DNA of 15,386 bases from an uncultured Collinsella sp. (GTDB lineage: Bacteria > Actinomycetota > Coriobacteriia > Coriobacteriales > Coriobacteriaceae), in assembly GCA_900755005.1 (NCBI GenBank), contig CAAEEX010000023.1:1-15386 (forward strand), given 5' to 3'. Position 1 is the stretch's first letter. Each line of letters begins with the position of its first letter. The position numbers and the translations under genes were made by a program. The notes under the pieces were generated by a model. It had not been told where the DNA came from, made no database searches, and worked only from the letters and a program-made list of their open reading frames with translations. Shown piece after piece: positions 1 through 6,921 of the stretch.

Positions 1-124
1 CGACATAACCGGTGTAGCCTTCACGCAGCGAAGCTGTTGGAATAAATGCGACTTTTTTATTTTCAATTTCTTCCTTTATCAGACTCCCTACACTTGAAAA
101 GTGAGAGCATAAAAACAGTTTCAT
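1..124 (-). CDS. Partial S51 / type 1 glutamine amidotransferase-like protein (N-terminal 41 residues)
   Basis: The first 41 codons of a minus-strand gene are visible; the rest lies beyond the left edge. The start ATG (complement of 122-124) has a strong ribosome binding site, AAAGGAGA, six bases upstream on the minus strand. The peptide begins MKLFLCSHFSSVG and continues with KKVAFIPTASL, a hydrophobic strand followed by PTAS. From memory this layout matches the start of the peptidase E (S51)-like, class I glutamine-amidotransferase-fold proteins; the nucleophile and catalytic histidine would lie outside the window. Codons are AT-rich (AAA, TTT, TTA, ATA), unlike every other gene here, which suggests recent acquisition. 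Family assignment from 41 residues is tentative; the reading frame itself is well supported. Confidence 0.6.
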   Translation of the reverse strand, partial: MKLFLCSHFSSVGSLIKEEIENKKVAFIPTASLREGYTGYV

Positions 125-228
125 CAATATTCTCCTTTATATATAAATTCTTATTTGTTGAACTTAGCCGTGTATACCATACTCTCCAATGAAAGAACGC
201 CCTGATATAGCGAAATTTTGCCGTTTTC

Positions 229-358
229 CTGCGTACGTGCGTACACACTCCACAGGAATTCTAAGGGGCCTGCCCCCTTAGCACGCGGACTTTGGAACAA
301 AGTCTAGTGTGCTACGCCTTGCCAGAGGTGTACTGGCTCCCGGTACGCACGTACGCAG
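229..358. repeat. 130-base structured element bounded by a perfect 16-bp inverted repeat
   Basis: CTGCGTACGTGCGTAC at 229-244 is the exact reverse complement of 343-358. The interior holds nested hairpins: CTAAGGGG/CCCCTTAG (261-268/274-281, 5-base loop); TAGCAC/GTGCTA (279-284/309-314) enclosing GACTTTG/CAAAGTC (288-294/298-304, 3-base loop); and GCCAG/CTGGC (321-325/333-337). The first two outer stems share bases 279-281, so they may be alternatives. No target-site duplication is evident. It could be a miniature mobile element, a recombination site, or a structured RNA; the sequence alone does not decide. Confidence 0.6.
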
Positions 359-420
359 CAATTGCCATCAATGCGCCATATAGGTGTCGATCAAGTTCGC
401 ACAAAGCGACCTTGATTCCG

Positions 421-465
421 CAAACAAAAGGCAGGATACCATCACCACGATGATACCCTGCCTTT
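421..465 (-). terminator. Strong hairpin, minus-strand terminator-like
   Basis: Read on the minus strand, 465-449 and 443-427 form a 17-bp stem (AAAGGCAGG/CCTGCCTTT and continuing, with two G-U pairs) around the loop GTGGT. The sequence TGTTTG follows, giving a broken T-run. On the plus strand two of those pairs become A-C mismatches, so the minus-strand reading is favoured. It lies well beyond the dehydrogenase terminator, so its transcript is not obvious. Confidence 0.5.
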
Positions 466-514
466 GTTCGTTCCTGTTTACCGTTCCGAGTAGTCCTTCC
501 GCAGAATTTCCGAT

Positions 515-564
515 AAACAAAAAACGTACCCGAACCCTTTCTCGTATAGATCGGGTTCGAGTAC
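515..564 (-). terminator. Minus-strand rho-independent terminator-like hairpin
   Basis: On the minus strand GTAC-T-CGAACCC (564-553) pairs with GGGTTCG-G-GTAC (537-526), with one mismatch and a 15-base loop. The run GTTTTTTGTTT follows (525-515). This is a second exit signal after the dehydrogenase terminator, with only about 20 bases between the two. Confidence 0.5.
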
Positions 565-582
565 GAACTGAATGGTGGAGTA

Positions 583-625
583 ATAAAAAACCACCACAAA
601 GGTGCTGCTCCCTTGTGGCGGTTTT
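583..625 (-). terminator. Terminator of the iron-type alcohol dehydrogenase gene
   Basis: A 16-bp stem with wobble pairs is formed by 587-602 (AAAACCACCACAAAGG) and 610-625 (CCCTTGTGGCGGTTTT), with a 7-base loop. On the minus strand it is followed by TTTTTTATTA. It starts 10 bases beyond the dehydrogenase stop codon. Its arm CACCTTTGTGGTGGTTTTT recurs exactly in the hairpin at 8226-8267. Confidence 0.8.
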
Positions 626-634
626 GGACTGGGT

Positions 635-1717
635 CTAGAGCGTGTGGCCGTAGGCGTTGGCGGCCTTGATGGCGGCGGCGAACTTCTCGTCGGTGAAGGG
701 CTCCGGGTTTCCCTGCTTCCACTCGTTGGTGGCGTGCGCGTATTCGCACAGGGCAGGGATATCGGCCTCGGAAAGCCCGACCTGCTCAAGCGTCACGGGC
801 AGGCCCATCTGCTTGTTAAAGGCGGCGTAGCGCTCAAGGTTCTCGGTATCGCCCGTATAGGCAAACAGGACGAGCACGCCCAAGCTCACGACCTCGCCGT
901 GCAGATAGGTTCCCTCGCGCGGAATGCTGCACGTCGCATTGTAGAACGCGTGCGCCACGCTCGAGTTGTAGTAGTAATCGTCTTGGTTGGTCAGGTTTGA
1001 GACATAGCCTGTGTTGACCACGATGTCGAGCGCGATCTGCTTGACGGCCTCGCTCGACAGATTCCGGCGCACGTCCTCAAGACCCTGGACGCCATAGGTA
1101 AACAGCGGCTCGGAGCAGGTGTGGGCGAGTGCCAGGCCAAGACCGGCGGTATGCTCCAAATTGCCGGCGCTCGTGGCGTATTCGACCTCAGGCTGCTTAG
1201 ACAGGGCATCGCCCACGCCGGCCCAGAAGTACTCCGCCGGAGCTTCGGCGATGATCTTGGGGTTGATGAAGATGTGCGCCGGTCGGTTGGGGTACGAATA
1301 GCCCTCGAGCGAGCCGTCGTCGTTGTACACGACGGCAATGGCGGTCGCGGCGGAGCAGTTGGAACAGATCGTCGGGACGGTGTAGACGATCTTCTTGAGC
1401 TCGATGGCTGCGGTCTTCACGGTGTCGAGCGCCTTGCCGCCGCCGCAGGCGATAAGCACGTCAGCTTCCTGGCAGGCGGGGGAGTTCACGACCTTGGCGA
1501 TATTGGCACGCGTGCTGTTGGTACCGTAGACGCGCGTCTCCAGAATCTCGACGTCGGTACCTGCCAGCGCAGCTTCGATACCGGGAAGTGCTGCAGCCAG
1601 GGCTCGCTTGCCGCCGATGATGGCGACCTTGGTCGCTCCGTACTCCGCCAGTGCGGTGGGCAGCTCGTCAAAGCAATCCTCGCCAACGGTGTAGTCGCTC
1701 ATTCCAATCGTGCGCAT
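635..1717 (-). CDS. Iron-containing alcohol dehydrogenase family protein (glycerol dehydrogenase-like)
   Basis: This 360-residue protein is an NAD(P)-dependent, metal-requiring dehydrogenase of the GldA/YbdH branch, expected in the cytosol. The N-terminal half is a Rossmann-like domain with KVAIIGGKRAL near residues 30-40 and the dinucleotide-binding GGGK at 92-95. The C-terminal helical domain keeps three likely metal ligands: D170 (in GVGDALSK), H256 (VAHAF) and H273 (LHGEVVSLG), at spacings like those of glycerol dehydrogenase. Length is usual for the family. The start ATG has GAAAGAAGG five bases upstream on the minus strand. It is transcribed away from ileS and ends at a terminator at 583-625. 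The substrate cannot be read from sequence: glycerol, 1,2-propanediol or a hydroxycarboxylate are all possible, so no symbol is given. Confidence 0.85.
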   Translation of the reverse strand: MRTIGMSDYTVGEDCFDELPTALAEYGATKVAIIGGKRALAAALPGIEAALAGTDVEILETRVYGTNSTRANIAKVVNSPACQEADVLIACGGGKALDTVKTAAIELKKIVYTVPTICSNCSAATAIAVVYNDDGSLEGYSYPNRPAHIFINPKIIAEAPAEYFWAGVGDALSKQPEVEYATSAGNLEHTAGLGLALAHTCSEPLFTYGVQGLEDVRRNLSSEAVKQIALDIVVNTGYVSNLTNQDDYYYNSSVAHAFYNATCSIPREGTYLHGEVVSLGVLVLFAYTGDTENLERYAAFNKQMGLPVTLEQVGLSEADIPALCEYAHATNEWKQGNPEPFTDEKFAAAIKAANAYGHTL

Positions 1718-1866
1718 AGCAACCTTCTTTCGTTCGATAAAGTGCTTTCAGGTATTTTGCTCCAAGAGAAGGTCCACAGCCGCGAGAAATTTCGAACGTA
1801 TAAAACCAGTGTTGAGGGTTTTTCGCCGGCGCGGAACGTGCTAGCATACACCGCATAAGCGTTGAT
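1718..1866. promoter_or_regulatory. Divergent control region between dehydrogenase and ileS leader
   Basis: This 149-base spacer must hold the dehydrogenase promoter (minus) and the ileS leader promoter (plus). On the plus strand TGcTAGCAT at 1839-1847 is an extended -10 element about 20 bases before Stem I of the T-box; the matching -35 (TTTTTC, 1819-1824) is poor. No clear minus-strand promoter was found. No gene is seen here. Confidence 0.4.
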
Positions 1867-2160
1867 GGGGACGAGTAGTCGGCCGTCCGCATGCTACAGA
1901 GAGCGGGGAGCGCTGAGAACCCGTGCATGCGACCGATGAAAATCACCCCGGAGCTGCGGTCCCAACGGACGCGTCGCACAGGCACGTCTTAGTAGATATC
2001 GCCGAGATGGTCGTCGATACAGGCCAGCCGAGTAACGGATGCGAGCGCGCGGCGACGCGGGCGAGGGCATCTAAGCTGGGTGGTTAAGCGAAGAGCTTTT
2101 GCGGGCGTACGGCTCGTTTTGTGGCGCTTCGTCCCAGCTTGTAGGGACGGGCGCTTTTTT
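1867..2160 (+). promoter_or_regulatory. T-box leader for isoleucine tRNA (transcriptional), controls ileS
   Basis: Stem I runs from 1867 to 1963. GGGAC (1868-1872) pairs with GTCCC (1959-1963), the AGTA motif is at 1874-1877, TCGG pairs with CCGA (1879-1882/1933-1936), and CGCATGC pairs with GCATGCG (1888-1894/1925-1931). AGAGAG is at 1898-1903 and CGGG/CCCG closes the apical loop. The specifier in GAAAATCAC is ATC (1942-1944), an isoleucine codon followed by A. Stem III is GATGC/GCATC (2038-2042/2067-2071). In the antiterminator AAGCTGGG (2073-2080) pairs with CCCAGCTT (2133-2140) and AAGCG (2086-2090) with CGCTT (2125-2129). These stems flank the bulge TGGT (2081-2084), which would pair with the ACCA end of uncharged tRNA-Ile. 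A competing terminator follows. Uncharged tRNA-Ile should therefore raise ileS transcription. Confidence 0.95.
2124..2160 (+). terminator. Regulated terminator of the ileS T-box
   Basis: GCGC-TT-CGTCCC (2124-2135) pairs with GGGACG-G-GCGC (2144-2154) and is followed by six T residues (2155-2160). Its 5' arm shares CGCTT and CCC with the antiterminator, so the two structures exclude each other. Confidence 0.9.
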
Positions 2161-2203
2161 GGTGCCCAACGGGCGTGTGCGCCCATGACAAGAAAGGGGT
2201 ACC

Positions 2204-5005
2204 GTGGCAAACGAGTACAAGCAGACGATGAATCTGCCCAAGACCGGTTTTCCCATGCGTGCCGGTCTTTCCAAGTCCGAGCCCAAGCGACTCAAGGACT
2301 GGCAGGACAACAAGGTCTACGAGCAGGTTCTGAAGAAGAACGAGGGTCACAAGAAGTTCGTGCTGCACGACGGTCCTCCGTACGCCAACGGTCCGATCCA
2401 CATCGGCCATGCCATGAACAAGATCTCCAAGGACATGATCAACCGCTACTGGATGATGCAGGGCTATGAGGTTCCCTATGTCCCCGGTTGGGACTGCCAC
2501 GGTCAGCCGATCGAGCACAAGGTTGAGGAGAAGCTCGGCACCGAGAAGTTCAACCAGACCCCCACGGCCAAGATCCGTGAGCTCTGCAACGAGTTCGCTG
2601 TCGAGAACATCGAGCTGCAGAAGGCCGGCTTCCGTCGTCTGGGCGTGCTCGGCGACTGGGACAACCCCTATCTGACGCTCTATCACCAGCATGACGCCGC
2701 CGACATCGAGGTCTTCAAGGCCATGTTCGATAAGGGCATGATCTATCGTGGCCACAAGCCGGTTCACTGGTGCAAGCACTGCCACACCGCGCTGGCCGAG
2801 GCCGAGATCGAGTACTCCGACGAGACGAGCCCCTCCATTTTCGTGCGCTTTGAGATGACCTCCAAGCCCGCCGGCCTCGAGAACTTCGACGGCCCGGTCG
2901 ACTTTATCATCTGGACGACCACGCCGTGGACCATCCCTTCCGACCAGGCCGTTTCCCTCAAGCCCGGCGCCGCCTACGTCGCCGTCGAGCACGACGGCCG
3001 CGCCGAGGTCATGCTCGAGGACCTGGCTCCCAAGTGCTGCGAGGAGTTTGGCTGGGAGTACACCCCGGTTATGGTCGACGGCAAGCCCTATGTGGTTCCC
3101 GCCGAGACCTTCCACCACATTCACTACAAGCAGCCGATCTTTGACGGTGTCGAGGGCGTGGCGCTGCTGGCCGATTACGTCGGTGTCGATGACGGTACCG
3201 GTATCGTCCACAACTCGCCCGGCCACGGCGTCGACGACTACTTTGCCTGCCTCAAGGAGGGCATCACCGACATCTGCATGCCGGTCGATGACGACGGCAA
3301 GTTCTACACCGGCGAGGAGTTTGGCACCGGTGGCCCCTTCAGCGGTATGGACACCGACGAGGCCAACCCGCACATCATCGAGTTCCTGCGCGAGCGCGGC
3401 ACCCTGGTTCTTGAGAAGAAGATCACGCACAGCTATCCGCACTGCTGGCGCTGCAAGCATCCGGTGCTTTTCCGTGCTACCGACCAGTGGTTTGTCTCGA
3501 TGGACAAGACCGGTCTGCGCGAGCAGGCTGGCAAAGAGGTCCGCGAGAACGTCAAGTGGTATCCGGCCCATGCCGCCAACCGCATTGGCGCCATGGTCGA
3601 GCAGCGTCCCGACTGGTGCATTAGCCGCCAGCGCAACTGGGGCGTGCCAATCCCCAGCTACACCTGCGCCGACTGCGGCGAGAAGGTCATGAACGACGCC
3701 ACGCTCGACGCCGTCATCAAGCTCTTCCACGAGAAGGGCTCCGACGCCTGGTTCACCGACTCTCCCGAGAGCTACCTGGGCGAGGCCTGCGTCTGCCCCA
3801 AGTGCGGTGGCCATCACCTCAAGGCCGATAAGGACATTCTTGACGTGTGGTGGGACTCCGGCGTCTCCTGGAAGGCCGTCTGCGAGTACCGTCCCGAGCT
3901 GGAGTACCCGGCGGACGTCTACCTCGAGGGCTCCGACCAGCACCGTGGTTGGTTCCAGAGCTCGCTGCTCACCTCGGTGGGCGCCAATGGCCATGCCCCG
4001 TACAAGGCGGTCGTCTCGCAGGGCTTCACGCTCGACGGCCAGGGCCGTAAGATGTCCAAGTCGCTCGGTAACGTCATCGACCCCAACAAGGTCTGTGACG
4101 AGATGGGCGCCGACATCATCCGCCTGTGGGTCGCCTCCGTCGATACTAGCTCCGACGTCTCCATCGACCACGAGATTCTCGCCCGTACGTCCGATGCCTA
4201 CCGTCGCTTCCGCAACACGCTGCGCTTCCTGCTCTCCGAGCTCGAGGGTCAGTTTGAGCCCGAGACCGACGGCGTCGCTTTTGCCGACCTGCTGCCGCTC
4301 GACAAGCTCATGGTTGCCCGTCTGACCCAGGTCCAGGCCGAGGTCGACGACGCTTACTCTTGCTACGAGTTCCCGCGCGCTTACCGTGCGCTTTACGACT
4401 TCGTGGTTACCGAGCTTTCCAACGTGTACCTCGACGCCCTGAAGGATCGTCTGTACTGCGACAAGCCCGGTTCGCTCGAGCGCCGCAGCGCCCAGACCGT
4501 GCTCGCTGAGCTCTTCTCGATGCTCATGCGCGATCTGCAGCCGATTCTGTCCTACACCGTCGACGAGGCCATGGCCTATGCGCCTGCCGGCTGCGTCGAT
4601 CACCAGAAGTACGCCGCGCTGCTCGATTGGTACAAGTCGCCCATCACGGTCGACGAGGCCAACGAGTTTGAGGGCGTGCTCGAGGCTTCGCTCGAGCTCC
4701 GTAGCGCCGTGACCAAGGCCCTTGAGGATGCCCGCTCCGCCGGCACCTTCACTAAGAGTCAACAGGTCCGCGTCAAGGCGGTCGTTCCCGCCGAGGTGTA
4801 TGCGCTGCTGACCGGCGACAAGGCCGTCGACCTGGCCGAGTTCTACATCGTCTCCGCTGTTGAACTGACCCAGGGCGAGGAGCTCTCCGTTGCCATCGAG
4901 GCTGCCGAGGGCGAGTGCTGCGATCGTTGCTGGAACTACCGCACCACCGTCGGCGAGTACAACGGTCACGCACATATTTGCAAGAGGTGTGCGGAAGCCC
5001 TTTAA
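2204..5005 (+). CDS. ileS: Isoleucyl-tRNA synthetase
   Basis: This 933-residue class I aminoacyl-tRNA synthetase charges tRNA-Ile with isoleucine in the cytosol. The signature HIGH is at 66-69 (PIHIGHA) and KMSKS at 616-620 (GRKMSKSLGN), either side of a large editing insertion that contains WTTTPWTIPSD. Two CxxC pairs, C488/C491 and C531/C534, look like a zinc ribbon. A C-terminal zinc finger uses C906, C909, C926 and C929. Length and layout fit the bacterial type. The start is GTG at 2204, chosen because AAAGGGG lies just upstream and the family's N-terminus (LPKTGFPMR) follows at the right distance. It is preceded by the isoleucine T-box and ends before a strong terminator at 5076-5114, so it appears monocistronic. 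Confidence 0.98.
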   Translation: MANEYKQTMNLPKTGFPMRAGLSKSEPKRLKDWQDNKVYEQVLKKNEGHKKFVLHDGPPYANGPIHIGHAMNKISKDMINRYWMMQGYEVPYVPGWDCHGQPIEHKVEEKLGTEKFNQTPTAKIRELCNEFAVENIELQKAGFRRLGVLGDWDNPYLTLYHQHDAADIEVFKAMFDKGMIYRGHKPVHWCKHCHTALAEAEIEYSDETSPSIFVRFEMTSKPAGLENFDGPVDFIIWTTTPWTIPSDQAVSLKPGAAYVAVEHDGRAEVMLEDLAPKCCEEFGWEYTPVMVDGKPYVVPAETFHHIHYKQPIFDGVEGVALLADYVGVDDGTGIVHNSPGHGVDDYFACLKEGITDICMPVDDDGKFYTGEEFGTGGPFSGMDTDEANPHIIEFLRERGTLVLEKKITHSYPHCWRCKHPVLFRATDQWFVSMDKTGLREQAGKEVRENVKWYPAHAANRIGAMVEQRPDWCISRQRNWGVPIPSYTCADCGEKVMNDATLDAVIKLFHEKGSDAWFTDSPESYLGEACVCPKCGGHHLKADKDILDVWWDSGVSWKAVCEYRPELEYPADVYLEGSDQHRGWFQSSLLTSVGANGHAPYKAVVSQGFTLDGQGRKMSKSLGNVIDPNKVCDEMGADIIRLWVASVDTSSDVSIDHEILARTSDAYRRFRNTLRFLLSELEGQFEPETDGVAFADLLPLDKLMVARLTQVQAEVDDAYSCYEFPRAYRALYDFVVTELSNVYLDALKDRLYCDKPGSLERRSAQTVLAELFSMLMRDLQPILSYTVDEAMAYAPAGCVDHQKYAALLDWYKSPITVDEANEFEGVLEASLELRSAVTKALEDARSAGTFTKSQQVRVKAVVPAEVYALLTGDKAVDLAEFYIVSAVELTQGEELSVAIEAAEGECCDRCWNYRTTVGEYNGHAHICKRCAEAL

Positions 5006-5075
5006 GGCACGGTAACTCGGCATTTTAGTTATAGGGAGTATTTGGGCGCCCTCGCCCCTTTTGCTCCGCTGAATA

Positions 5076-5114
5076 AAAGCGGCATTCTGTTTTTCGGAAT
5101 GCCGCTTTCTTTTT
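5076..5114 (+). terminator. ileS terminator
   Basis: AAAGCGGCATTC (5076-5087) pairs perfectly with GAATGCCGCTTT (5097-5108) around a 9-base loop, followed by CTTTTTAT. It lies about 70 bases after the ileS stop codon. Confidence 0.92.
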
Positions 5115-5177
5115 ATGCTGGTTATTTAGCTTGCGTTGGTGGATATGTCGTGCGTTCTGCGTGTGTCAATATAAGAT

Positions 5178-5200
5178 GGATAATTGCGTTAAACGTAATT
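5178..5200 (+). promoter_or_regulatory. Candidate lspA promoter -10 overlapped by a palindrome
   Basis: GATAAT (5179-5184) resembles a -10 box 43 bases before the lspA start; no good -35 is visible. It overlaps the dyad AATT-G-CGTT-A-AACG-T-AATT (5182-5200), which is a perfect palindrome except for the central base and one G/T position pair. Such an arrangement would suit a repressor operator, but this is inference. Confidence 0.3.
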
Positions 5201-5227
5201 CGATGTTTTTGAGGGTAGGGGATTGAT

Positions 5228-5827
5228 TTGGGTCGTTCTGCGGATATGACGCCGCCTTTGCGTTGGCGGCTGGGTGTTGCTGGTGGGGTGGCGCTGGTTG
5301 TGCTGCTTCTTGACCAGTTGACTAAGCTAGCGGTTCGTGCCGTTGGCGATGCTCTGCATGTGACTGTTATCCCTGGTGTGATCGACTTCCTTTTCGTGCG
5401 TAACGTCGGCGCCGCCTTTAGCATGGGCGAGGGACATGGCCTCGCGTTTGCCGTGCTGGCGTTGGCGGTCATTATCGCTATTGCCGTGTACCTCGTTCGC
5501 GCTCCCCAGCTCGCCCATCTTGAGGCTGTGGGCATGGCTATGGTCGCGGGCGGCGCCATTGGCAACGCGATCGACCGTCTGGCTTTTGGCTTTGTGACCG
5601 ATTTTATTGCCACCACCTTCATCGACTTTCCCGTCTTTAACGTTGCGGACATCGGTATTACCGTGGGTGTCGTGCTCGCCCTCATTGGTTACATGTTCTT
5701 AAGTCCCGCCGCTCGCGAGGTCGACGCGACTGCCGAGCTCAACGCCCGAGACGAGGCCCGCGCTAAGCGCAAGGCCAAACAACGTGGGGAGCGTGCCCGC
5801 AAGATTCGCGAAAGGAATGAGCGCTAA
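5228..5827 (+). CDS. lspA: Lipoprotein signal peptidase (signal peptidase II)
   Basis: This 199-residue integral membrane aspartyl protease cleaves the signal peptide of prolipoproteins after diacylglyceryl modification. Conserved blocks are LLDQLTKLAV (28-37), RNVGAAFSMG (58-67), GNAIDRL (112-118) with catalytic D116, and FNVADIGI (137-144) with catalytic D141. Four hydrophobic segments are visible, near 16-30, 70-90, 98-112 and 142-159. The family core ends near 160. About 40 highly charged residues follow, rich in Arg, Lys and Glu, probably a cytosolic tail. The start is taken as TTG at 5228, with AGGGG six bases upstream; the next in-frame ATG (5246) has no ribosome binding site. Its stop overlaps the next gene's start as TAATG, so the two are probably co-translated. 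Confidence 0.95.
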   Translation: MGRSADMTPPLRWRLGVAGGVALVVLLLDQLTKLAVRAVGDALHVTVIPGVIDFLFVRNVGAAFSMGEGHGLAFAVLALAVIIAIAVYLVRAPQLAHLEAVGMAMVAGGAIGNAIDRLAFGFVTDFIATTFIDFPVFNVADIGITVGVVLALIGYMFLSPAAREVDATAELNARDEARAKRKAKQRGERARKIRERNER

Positions 5828-6840
5828 TGGCCGACATCCATATTCTCGTTGCCGACGATACCGCTGGCCAGCGTCTCGACGCCTATCTGGGCGCCAACGA
5901 TGGCTGCCCCACGCGCTCCGCTTGCGCGCATCTGATTGAGGGCGGTGCCGTTGCCGTCAACGGCGAGACCTGCCTATCTAAAAAGTATGCCGTGCGCTCC
6001 GGCGACCGTATTTCGGTCGATTTGCCCGAGCCGCACGATCCCGCCGACGTGATTCCCGAGGCCATTCCCCTCGATATCCGCTACGAGGACGACTACCTCA
6101 TCGTGCTCTCCAAGCAGCGCGGTCTGGTGTGCCATCCCGCTCATGGCCACGAGAGCGGCACCCTTGCGAACGCCTTGGTCTATCACTGTGGCATCGACCA
6201 TCTGGGCACCGTGCAGGGTGAGGACCGCCCCGGCATCGTACATCGCCTGGATCGTGACACCTCGGGCCTTATGCTCGCGGCAAAAGACGACGACACCCAG
6301 CGCGCGCTCCAGAATCTTATCCGCACGCGTACGCTCGACCGCCGCTACATTACGCTCGTTCACGGCCACATTGCCATGGACGAGGGCACCATTAACACCG
6401 GTATCGCCCGTTCTACGCGCGACCGTGTCAAGATGGCGGTTTCGGACGATCCTTTCGCGCGCCAGGCCATTACGACCTTTAGGGTCCTCGAGTGCTTCGA
6501 TTCCACGCGTTTTGACGACGGCTACACGCTCGTCGAGTGCCACCTGTTTACCGGCCGCACGCATCAGATTCGCGTGCATATGCGCCACATCAACCACGCC
6601 TGCGTGGGCGATCCACTCTACGGCAAGTGCGATGCACGCGCCGACCAGGGTCTGACCAGGCAATTCCTTCATTCCTGGCGCGTCGCATTCGACCATCCCG
6701 TGACGGGGGAGCGCATTGAGTGCCGCGACGAGCTGCCGTGGGATCTCGCTGCGGTTCTTGACGACCTGGCCCCGCGCTCGCTTGGTCGTACTGCTGCCGG
6801 CGACGAAATCGTTCCGCAGCTCGGTCTTCTCGAAGCCTAG
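5827..6840 (+). CDS. RluA/RluD-family large-subunit rRNA pseudouridine synthase
   Basis: The 337-residue protein converts specific uridines in RNA to pseudouridine. An N-terminal S4 RNA-binding domain spans about 13-68 (GQRLDAYL, then AVAVNG). The catalytic domain contains HRLDRDTSGLML at 139-150, with D142 as the catalytic aspartate of the family. Further family blocks are DRRYITLVHG and FTGRTHQIRVHMRHI. An S4 domain plus this catalytic core fits RluD (23S rRNA helix 69) or RluC; the exact target cannot be told, so no symbol is given. The start ATG overlaps the lspA stop by one base, and the lspA-rluD-like order is common in Gram-positive genomes. No terminator is obvious before the following promoter region. 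Confidence 0.92.
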   Translation: MADIHILVADDTAGQRLDAYLGANDGCPTRSACAHLIEGGAVAVNGETCLSKKYAVRSGDRISVDLPEPHDPADVIPEAIPLDIRYEDDYLIVLSKQRGLVCHPAHGHESGTLANALVYHCGIDHLGTVQGEDRPGIVHRLDRDTSGLMLAAKDDDTQRALQNLIRTRTLDRRYITLVHGHIAMDEGTINTGIARSTRDRVKMAVSDDPFARQAITTFRVLECFDSTRFDDGYTLVECHLFTGRTHQIRVHMRHINHACVGDPLYGKCDARADQGLTRQFLHSWRVAFDHPVTGERIECRDELPWDLAAVLDDLAPRSLGRTAAGDEIVPQLGLLEA

Positions 6841-6857
6841 CCGTATTAGGTGGTTTC

Positions 6858-6886
6858 TTGAACTCGGTTAGCCTGCGGTAAGATAT
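6858..6886 (+). promoter_or_regulatory. Candidate promoter of the GT2 gene
   Basis: TTGAAC (6858-6863) is a fair -35. TAAGAT (6879-6884, 15-base spacer) or AGATAT (6881-6886, 17-base spacer) could serve as -10. It lies in the 81-base gap between the pseudouridine synthase stop and the glycosyltransferase start. Confidence 0.4.
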
Positions 6887-6921
6887 ACGGTTGTTTACGT
6901 TACGCGTTGCTGGGAGCCTGC

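Larger units (their letters stand above)
125..634. other. 510-base gene-free stretch filled with inverted repeats
   Basis: No open reading frame here has a convincing start and ribosome binding site. The stretch holds a 16-bp inverted repeat (229-244/343-358) enclosing several smaller hairpins, an isolated hairpin at 390-416, and three minus-strand terminator-like hairpins at 421-465, 515-564 and 583-625. The hairpin at 390-416 pairs ATCAAG with CTTGAT and TCGC with GCGA around the loop ACAAA, with one T-C mismatch and no adjoining T-run. The left part (125-230) is AT-rich like the gene it precedes. A promoter for the partial gene at 1-124 must lie here, but no clear pair of -35 and -10 boxes was found. 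Confidence 0.7.

Noticed and set aside
229..358. Integron attC site
   Set aside because: No GTTRRRY/RYYYAAC ends are present and no integrase or cassette genes are seen nearby.
553..566. GGGTTCGAGTACG looks like a tRNA T-arm loop
   Set aside because: The flanking bases do not form a T-stem, and no acceptor or anticodon arm can be placed. The same bases form one arm of the terminator-like hairpin at 515-564.
384..638. 84-codon plus-strand frame in the left intergenic region
   Set aside because: It would translate through three hairpins and has no ribosome binding site; its residues resemble no family.
2084..5023. 979-codon open frame on the minus strand covering all of ileS
   Set aside because: It is the antisense shadow of a strongly GC-biased gene: codon choice in ileS avoids TTA, CTA and TCA in this register. 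The antisense product has low-complexity V/G/L/D composition and no ribosome binding site, while ileS has all family motifs.
6907..6921. TTG start giving five extra residues on the glycosyltransferase
   Set aside because: ATG 6922 has GGGAG at proper spacing; the TTG does not have a ribosome binding site.
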